A DNA stretch of 20,364 nt, taken from assembly GCA_041688515.1 (NCBI GenBank), contig JBDNHZ010000261.1, positions 1-20,364 of the forward strand, given 5' to 3'. The position numbers and the translations under genes are program-made. Shown in pieces: positions 14,601 through 20,364 of the stretch; position 1 is the stretch's first letter; each line of letters starts with the position of its first letter. The notes under the pieces were generated by a model. The model was not told the origin of the DNA, made no database searches, and saw only the letters and a program-made list of their open reading frames with translations. This stretch comes from UBA6176 sp041688515 (GTDB lineage: Bacteria; Verrucomicrobiota; Verrucomicrobiia; Limisphaerales; UBA9464).

Positions 14601-17600
14601 TCAGTTGCCCGAATAGGAATAGGTCACGAAGTGCAGCTTTACATCCTTCACCGTCCGGATGAAGCGCTCCAAACCTTCGTTGGGATTGTTCAACAAAGTG
14701 CGACCGGGAATGACCAGCTTCCATTGGCTGTTCCAGACCGATCGGCCAATCAACCGGTTGTTCGTGTACTGGGAACGCAGCAAGTCTCCTCCGTAGTAAA
14801 TGTCAGGCGTGAAGTAATCCGCGCTCGGCACCGGCCGGAAAGCCTGATGTTTCCGGCGCGCAAACAACACCTCGCTCAGCGAATCAGACGACTGATACAG
14901 CCCACCTTGGGAGAAGCCGGAGGCCCCGATGTTGAACGGCAATGGAATCGCCAGATCCTCGACATTCCATGAACGGATCTCGCTCCGGTCACCCAAAGGC
15001 GGGCTCCGCATCGAATCCACCCCGACCGGGATCAGATAAACATAGGGCGTGGCCGCCAGGGCGGACGAGTCGAGGAACCAGATGTCCGGCTCGGATGCCG
15101 ATGAGCCACCGGCGCCGCCCACCGCCCCTGCGTTCGCTGAAGGCGCCCCCATGCCGCGGTACCCTTCAAACGCCGCACCCGCCGCGAAGATTTTCGTCGC
15201 AAACGAACTCGGGCTGAAGGTGCTGTCCCCCGCGGCCAAAGGATTTCCGAACAGATTCAATCCATCGGCAATCACGGTGCTGAAGGTCAGCACAATCCCC
15301 GGCACAGGCAGACCGTTACCCGCATCCACCTGCAAACAGAACCGTCGGACATCCGCATCGGCAAGAATGTTGTCCATCCGTGCATTGCTCAACATGTCAC
15401 GCCAAGACGTGTCGCCCTCCGCACCCGGGAGCATCCGAAGCTTCTCGGTCCGCAGCGATACCGTCGTGCTGTAGGCATCGGGATTGTTGAATCCAAGCCG
15501 ACCCCGAATGACATCCCAGTCCGCCTTCATTTCCGCCAGCGCGCTGGAGAGACCCGGATCACCCGTGTTGCTCCCCGCGAACTGCGGCTCGCCATCCCGC
15601 ACCACCCCCAGGGCACGCGAATTGATCATCCGTCGCTTGAAAGCCCGCCCGGCATTGGTGTTGAGCAGCCCCGTCTCGTAGTCATACGCATTGGCCGCCA
15701 GAAGGGAGTATCGCGCCGCCAGATCGAACAGAGTCTTATACCGCTCCAGCTTTTCATTCCTGAAGATCCGGAATGCCGCGTCACGGGTCCGGTACCCCTG
15801 TACCAACGCCGCAGACCGCTTTCTAAAAATCTCCCGCTCGGCTTGGATGGTATCTCCCGAAGCAATCAAACGCCGCACCTCCCGTTGTTTGTCGTCGTAC
15901 TCACGGATCCGCTCGTTGATCGTCCAGAACCGGCCCTGCATGTCGCCCAGCTTGTTCCCCAGATCTTGGACCGCATTCCTGAGATCCTTGGTACGTTCCT
16001 CGGGCTGAACGCCCGAGAACTCAGCCTGCCGTCGCGCCGTATTCACCGCCAACTCCAGGGCACTGAGGATCGTATAGCGCACGAATGAAGCGGTCTCGAA
16101 TCCGGCCTTCAGGGAAAGGCCCGCCGCATGGATGGCCGCACGGCCCGCAAAAGTCAGGTCACCACCGGCCGCAACACCCGCAATCAGGCTCCTCGGCAGC
16201 GAATCCGACGTGCTGTTGCCTGCGATGACAATGTTCTGAATCGTTGAATCCTGAAACTTCTGATAGAGATCGTTGGCAAACTTGGCCTTCTCCAACACCT
16301 CATCGGCCACCAACAAGCTCTTGTTGATGTCCCGGATCGTCTTGTAAGTTGCATTGTCGGCTTCAAAAACCTCGATCGCCTTCTGAAGGACCACCAGGTC
16401 TCCCGCAGTGTCATTGATCGTCTGGCGCAACCTCATGTGGGACATGATCTGTTCTGAGATCGCCTGCTGGATCCGCCCCGGCGAATACCGTTTCCCTGTC
16501 CAATCCGGGGGTTTTCCAGCAAACCCATGCGGCCCGATGTTGAACGTGATGTTGGTGATCTCCGGCAGGTTGATGTGGGTGTAGTGCTTCGAAGGAATGA
16601 CAGTGGTCACCAAATTCCCAGAACTGTTTGTGGTCACCACCCTCTGCTCCACCCAGTCCTTAGGAATATCCCTGAGTGGAATCGACCATTCCGTGGTGTT
16701 GGAATAGCTCCAAACCTCCGGAAACTGAGCCTCCGGCAGATCCACATAGGCGTAATGGATGGTGTCAGGCCCCACATAGCCTTGCTTGTAGAACTTGCCC
16801 GGCCCGACATCGTCGGGGTACGGCGTCCCGTACAACTCGATCAACCCCACTTCATACGCCCTCTCCTGCTGGGCGACCTGGGCCTGAAGTCCCGCCAACG
16901 AGTCCTGCTCCGAGCGCATCAAACGGGTCACGTCCTTGGCGTCATCAAACGCCGCCACGGCATTGTTGAGAGTTCGCTTGGCCCGCCCATAAATCTGCTC
17001 GAAGTGGGTCCCATTCTCGGTACCCACCACCAGATAGGGATTGATATCGAAAGCGAGCCCACCCTCGGGAACACCTAACGGAGACAACCCGCCCTCGGCA
17101 TTCGCCATCGCCGTCTGCAACCCATCCGCCAACGTCACCAACTCCTGCAACTCCGGCACCGTCGTCCGATCCACCTTCTGAATGCCCTCGTGGGTCGGAA
17201 TCGGATCCACATCCGGCAAGATGGCATTTCCAACCATCCAGTTCACATAGGCCCCCTGACCCACCCTGCTGGCCCAATGGTCCATCCCCCAGAACCGCTC
17301 CGGATTCTTATCGCCATCTGCCGCCGCATACGTTCGCTGGCTGTTGACCCGGGCGGTGGCAAAGTGTCCCCAACCTTTCTGCAACACGGATTCGTAGTCC
17401 TTGCGCCAGGTCAGATCGAAGATCTGCCGTCCTGACCGGGCGACTGCCGCCGCTGCTGCCGCAAATTTTCTTTCATCCTGATAATCCACCGAAACCGGCT
17501 TCCCCAGTACGTTGACCGCCTCGATGCGCGGCACCCAGTCGAACTGGTTGTTCATCAGCAACGAGTAGTAGCCCTTCAATGCCGTCAGGAAATGCCCATA

Positions 17601-20364
17601 CGCATCCCCATGACCCTGTGGAAACATCCGGGCCGCATCCTCGGCATTGATCGCACCATCGGGCGACTGGTCCGGGTTTTCCTGAATGTTGTAGTTCAGT
17701 GCATAGATCACCTCGCCTGAATCAATCCCGCGGGTGTAATTCCAGATCAACCGGTTGTACACGGGCGTCACCTCGACTCCCGGTTGGAAGACGTCATCCC
17801 GTCCGCGCAACAGGGCCAGTTCCTCCTCGAGCAGCGACGGCATCTGGCCGCGGAAGGCGAACAGCGACGTTGCAATGTCCCCGTACGTGTTGTCCGCCGT
17901 GCCAATCCCGATGGTCGGGTTGGCCGCATCCGCCCAGGCTTCGTTGCCCAGCATCATGTACAGGTCATTCAAATATCCTGCCGCAAGCAGAAGTGCATCA
18001 TTGGCCGGCCCATAATTGAACCCGGACTCGATGCTGAGCGACCTCCCCCTGCGCAACACCGTCTCATAAACCTCGATCAACCCGTAGTTGTTGATCGTGT
18101 CGATGTTCAATGCCACATCCCCCTCCCAACGCCGCCCGGCCTGGGTGAGGATGCTCACGTCCGTGTTCACCCGGTTGTTGAACAGGTCGCTAATCCGCTG
18201 GTTGAACGGATTGATTCCCGCCAAAACCCGCTTGATCCAGCCTTCCGCCAATGCCGGCTGCGTCCACTCCGACCAGTTCGCATCGTTCGGCACGCTCACG
18301 TACAGAGGATGGGTCGGATCCAACGGCCGATACCTCATCACGACATAATTGTCACCCAAGGCCTGAATTCCCGCCCCACCAAGCGTATATCGCGGCAGGT
18401 CCGCCACCTTGGACAGCATCAGGTACTGGGACATGCTGGCATCGATCACCGGTGGAAACCCATCCACGGGCGCCGCAATCTTCCACTCGTACTCGTATTC
18501 ATCGAACCGCCCGGCCAGGTCCGCCGTATGCTGGAAGGTAATGAGTTCGCTCAGGGGATTCTCCGCCGGAATGATCTTCAATTCCCCCGTGTGGAGCCGG
18601 CCGCCCACCTTGAACACGTGCATCGCCACCGGATCACCCGGCCGCGTGAATGCCGTGCCACTGGCCTCCAGCACCGTGACATAGCCGCTTCCGGGTCCGG
18701 TCGCACTCAGCGCATAACCCACCACTGCGGTATTGTCATCTCCCACCACCGCCATCCCACCCACGTCAACGGACCGGTCCAACTGCGCGCGTGGAGCATA
18801 GGTGCCGGGCTTCGAAGGAAGATCCTCCCGGAAGGTTCTCACCACCGTCTGTAACGATCCCGCCAGGTTGGTCCACTTCGGATAGTTTTCCGTGTCAGCG
18901 GTCGGACACAGCGCAAACACCGAATTGAGATCCGACCCCCGCAGAACGTTCAACTGGATGTAGCTGGCGCCCAGCAACTCCTTCTTGTACTCCCCAATCA
19001 AAACCAGACTTCCTTTGGGTCCGACATTGGGATCGATATAGACCCGCTTCCCGATGTGGGGTGGCAATCCAGGAAAATAGATCTTGCCCTGATGATACTC
19101 GGTCCGGATCCCGGCCGGGAGGTCGCCTTGAAACTCCGTGTCGATCCCGATGGCCTTTGCCCGGAACGGATCGTGCAACACCGCACTGTCCCTCGGGGCA
19201 TTGATGTTCCCCGCAATGGACTGTTGGTAGAGGACGTGCGCGGTCTTGAAATCCATGACGCCTGGCAGATCAAAGCCCGGCTCCGCCAGGGTCGCCCCAT
19301 AGGGCAGGGTCGCGATCGGCTTCTTCTCATCCTTCGGATCCCGAACCGGCCAGAACGGGCGGTAAACGATGTCGAGCGATGCCGTTGTCTTGGAATCCGC
19401 CTGGCCCACATAGGTGGTCTGGTCCGGATTCAGCGGCCGGAGGTAGGGAACAATGCTTCCCGGTACTGGGGGGCTGCTGTTTCCGGGCCAGGCAAAGCTG
19501 GGTTCTGTCTTGTAGTAGTAGCGAAGCGTAAAGCTGTTCGACGGCTTGGGCGAATGCGCCATGAACGGGGCGCGATTGGTGAAATCGATGATGCTGCCCG
19601 TATACTCGTTGGTGCTCCGTATCGAAAGGGGTGCCTGGCTCACCACGGCCACGGTGTTGTTTCGGACCCTGAGCACGGTGCTGTTGGTCGTCCGAGTCTG
19701 GTCGTACACATCCCGCACCACCAGCTGGATCGGACTGCTCTGATTCAACGCAGCAGCAGGCGGCGTCCCCGATATTGTCAAACCGTTGATCCCGGCCCAT
19801 GAGGGCAGACCGGTGGCCGACAGATCCAGATACTCACCCTGACGCAGGGTGTGCAGCGTGAAGCTGAAAAGCTCATTGGTCCGGGCTACCAACTCGCCCG
19901 GTATGGCACCCATGCTACGAGTGACCGTGTTGTAGGTCCCCACCTGCATGGCCGGCAGCCCTGAATGAGGGCCACGGAACACCCAGAAATCATTCTTGCG
20001 ATCCTTATAAGTAAAGCGGTTGTAGTGCCCGTACTTGCCGACGGCATTCGTGGTATTCCAACCCCCCGGCAAATCCCCGTCGCCTCCGGTCGGCTCGGAG
20101 TTGTAGTTGATCGCCAAGTCCCCACTGCCTTCCACCGGGGACGCCAGAAAGTTCAACGGAGGCGGCGGTTGGATCTTCTGACCCGCCGGCACCAGATAGT
20201 CGAACACCCAACCCGCCTCCGGCTTCTCCCGAAGCACCTTGAACACCGCCAGGGCCGGCCGCCTATCCGGATGCAGGTATTCCACCAGGACAAATGGATG
20301 GGACGAATAGTTGGCATTGGGGGTGATGATGTTCAGGTCATCCCGGGTGGCGAAGGGGATGCCG
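14601..20364 (-). CDS. Giant multidomain protein with TcA-toxin-like C-terminal region, 5' end outside window
   Basis: The frame is open from the right window edge to a stop at 14603-14601: 1,920 residues, so the N-terminus is missing. The GTG at 20285 is not the start, because coding continues upstream (TRDDLNIITPNANYSSHPF). Order, numbered from the edge: Ig-like fold ~160-230 (LDLSATGLPSWAG, LTISGTPP); a long beta-rich part to ~700; a mainly helical central block ~700-1050 (DALLLAAGYLNDLYMMLGNE, QGHGDAYGHFLTALKGYYSL); coiled coil ~1300-1380; a small-residue hydrophobic part ~1390-1445 (FAGRAAIHAAGLSLKAGF); a second coiled coil to ~1545; FDLAARYSLLAANAYDYE ~1545-1565; SLRTEKLRML ~1620; a Gly/Ala/Ser linker; terminal TVKDVKLHFVTYSYSGN. 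The order and end recall the TcA C-terminal pore and TcB-binding region of Tc toxins (from memory, no alignment). It is first in a five-gene cluster. The function is unknown; a surface or toxin role is inferred. Confidence 0.85.
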   Translation of the reverse strand, partial: GIPFATRDDLNIITPNANYSSHPFVLVEYLHPDRRPALAVFKVLREKPEAGWVFDYLVPAGQKIQPPPPLNFLASPVEGSGDLAINYNSEPTGGDGDLPGGWNTTNAVGKYGHYNRFTYKDRKNDFWVFRGPHSGLPAMQVGTYNTVTRSMGAIPGELVARTNELFSFTLHTLRQGEYLDLSATGLPSWAGINGLTISGTPPAAALNQSSPIQLVVRDVYDQTRTTNSTVLRVRNNTVAVVSQAPLSIRSTNEYTGSIIDFTNRAPFMAHSPKPSNSFTLRYYYKTEPSFAWPGNSSPPVPGSIVPYLRPLNPDQTTYVGQADSKTTASLDIVYRPFWPVRDPKDEKKPIATLPYGATLAEPGFDLPGVMDFKTAHVLYQQSIAGNINAPRDSAVLHDPFRAKAIGIDTEFQGDLPAGIRTEYHQGKIYFPGLPPHIGKRVYIDPNVGPKGSLVLIGEYKKELLGASYIQLNVLRGSDLNSVFALCPTADTENYPKWTNLAGSLQTVVRTFREDLPSKPGTYAPRAQLDRSVDVGGMAVVGDDNTAVVGYALSATGPGSGYVTVLEASGTAFTRPGDPVAMHVFKVGGRLHTGELKIIPAENPLSELITFQHTADLAGRFDEYEYEWKIAAPVDGFPPVIDASMSQYLMLSKVADLPRYTLGGAGIQALGDNYVVMRYRPLDPTHPLYVSVPNDANWSEWTQPALAEGWIKRVLAGINPFNQRISDLFNNRVNTDVSILTQAGRRWEGDVALNIDTINNYGLIEVYETVLRRGRSLSIESGFNYGPANDALLLAAGYLNDLYMMLGNEAWADAANPTIGIGTADNTYGDIATSLFAFRGQMPSLLEEELALLRGRDDVFQPGVEVTPVYNRLIWNYTRGIDSGEVIYALNYNIQENPDQSPDGAINAEDAARMFPQGHGDAYGHFLTALKGYYSLLMNNQFDWVPRIEAVNVLGKPVSVDYQDERKFAAAAAAVARSGRQIFDLTWRKDYESVLQKGWGHFATARVNSQRTYAAADGDKNPERFWGMDHWASRVGQGAYVNWMVGNAILPDVDPIPTHEGIQKVDRTTVPELQELVTLADGLQTAMANAEGGLSPLGVPEGGLAFDINPYLVVGTENGTHFEQIYGRAKRTLNNAVAAFDDAKDVTRLMRSEQDSLAGLQAQVAQQERAYEVGLIELYGTPYPDDVGPGKFYKQGYVGPDTIHYAYVDLPEAQFPEVWSYSNTTEWSIPLRDIPKDWVEQRVVTTNSSGNLVTTVIPSKHYTHINLPEITNITFNIGPHGFAGKPPDWTGKRYSPGRIQQAISEQIMSHMRLRQTINDTAGDLVVLQKAIEVFEADNATYKTIRDINKSLLVADEVLEKAKFANDLYQKFQDSTIQNIVIAGNSTSDSLPRSLIAGVAAGGDLTFAGRAAIHAAGLSLKAGFETASFVRYTILSALELAVNTARRQAEFSGVQPEERTKDLRNAVQDLGNKLGDMQGRFWTINERIREYDDKQREVRRLIASGDTIQAEREIFRKRSAALVQGYRTRDAAFRIFRNEKLERYKTLFDLAARYSLLAANAYDYETGLLNTNAGRAFKRRMINSRALGVVRDGEPQFAGSNTGDPGLSSALAEMKADWDVIRGRLGFNNPDAYSTTVSLRTEKLRMLPGAEGDTSWRDMLSNARMDNILADADVRRFCLQVDAGNGLPVPGIVLTFSTVIADGLNLFGNPLAAGDSTFSPSSFATKIFAAGAAFEGYRGMGAPSANAGAVGGAGGSSASEPDIWFLDSSALAATPYVYLIPVGVDSMRSPPLGDRSEIRSWNVEDLAIPLPFNIGASGFSQGGLYQSSDSLSEVLFARRKHQAFRPVPSADYFTPDIYYGGDLLRSQYTNNRLIGRSVWNSQWKLVIPGRTLLNNPNEGLERFIRTVKDVKLHFVTYSYSGN

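Noticed and set aside
17600..17680. A dockerin-like calcium loop in the giant protein (DQSPDGAINAEDAARMF).
   Set aside because: Only one loop is present, it sits in mid-protein, and the flanking sequence looks like part of a larger conserved helical block, so a dockerin is unlikely.
17784..18854. Plus-strand 356-codon open frame inside the giant gene.
   Set aside because: Shadow of the minus-strand gene; composition dominated by Arg, His, Pro and Gln, with no motifs.
14601..20364. A complete Tc toxin locus (TcA plus TcB/TcC).
   Set aside because: No RHS/YD-repeat protein is encoded anywhere in the window, and the upstream part of the giant gene is missing, so only a TcA-like module can be claimed.
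1..20364. CRISPR array, tRNA or rRNA genes, insertion sequence, prophage or integrase.
   Set aside because: No regularly spaced direct repeats, no tRNA-like cloverleaf, and no transposase, integrase or phage structural motifs were found on reading both strands.

Overview
The window looks like a chromosomal piece of a GC-rich member of the PVC superphylum, most likely a Verrucomicrobiota soil or freshwater lineage related to Pedosphaera/Limisphaerales. Three things point that way. There is an adjacent pair of DUF1587/1592/1588/1585 c-type cytochrome and Tat-exported DUF1552 genes, typical of Planctomycetes and Verrucomicrobia. There are many very large secreted Ig/PA14/cadherin-type proteins. 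One protein ends in a PEP-CTERM-like tail starting VPEAG. The assignment is inferred from gene families; there is no rRNA, tRNA, phage, IS element or CRISPR array in the window.

Layout. (1) Positions 1-1421, minus strand: the N-terminal part of a secreted PA14/Ig/CBM-type protein that runs off the left edge. (2) 1422-1690: a short divergent spacer with two strong GC hairpins, then a sigma70-like promoter overlapped by a perfect inverted repeat. (3) 1691-2322, plus strand: a two-gene toxin-antitoxin module, a MazE/AbrB-type antitoxin overlapping a Doc toxin. (4) 2381-11377, plus strand: five consecutive genes for exported proteins. They are a frameshifted haem-binding DUF1592-type protein, a Tat-exported DUF1552 protein, an SGNH hydrolase, an alpha/alpha-toroid glycosidase-like protein, and a nucleoside-hydrolase-like protein fused to accessory beta domains. 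This resembles a catabolic gene set for a complex glycoside or esterified carbohydrate. (5) 11378-11529: a short convergent spacer. (6) 20364-11530, minus strand: a tight five-gene cluster, probably one operon. It starts with a giant protein (at least 1,920 residues, its start outside the window), followed by a secreted Ca-binding-repeat protein, a membrane-anchored YwqK/MORN-repeat protein, a secreted cadherin-like protein and a VPEAG-anchored P-domain-like protein.

The most interesting item is the giant protein. Its last ~620 residues have an order of features that recalls the A subunit of insecticidal Tc toxins: a helical bundle, a small-residue hydrophobic segment, a long second coiled coil with an FDLA...AxxAY block, an SLR/SLxE block, and a short terminal strand ending in DV-x-LH-x-x-Y. 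The resemblance is from memory of TcA sequences, not an alignment. A downstream YwqK/MORN protein, a family often annotated as antitoxin, suggests a toxin/protection or surface-display locus. No RHS-type TcB/TcC partner is visible here.

Two G-homopolymer sites deserve checking. A G6 run at 2870-2875 breaks the DUF1592-type gene by exactly one base. A G9 run at 1037-1045 leaves the PA14 gene in frame but would be prone to slippage.
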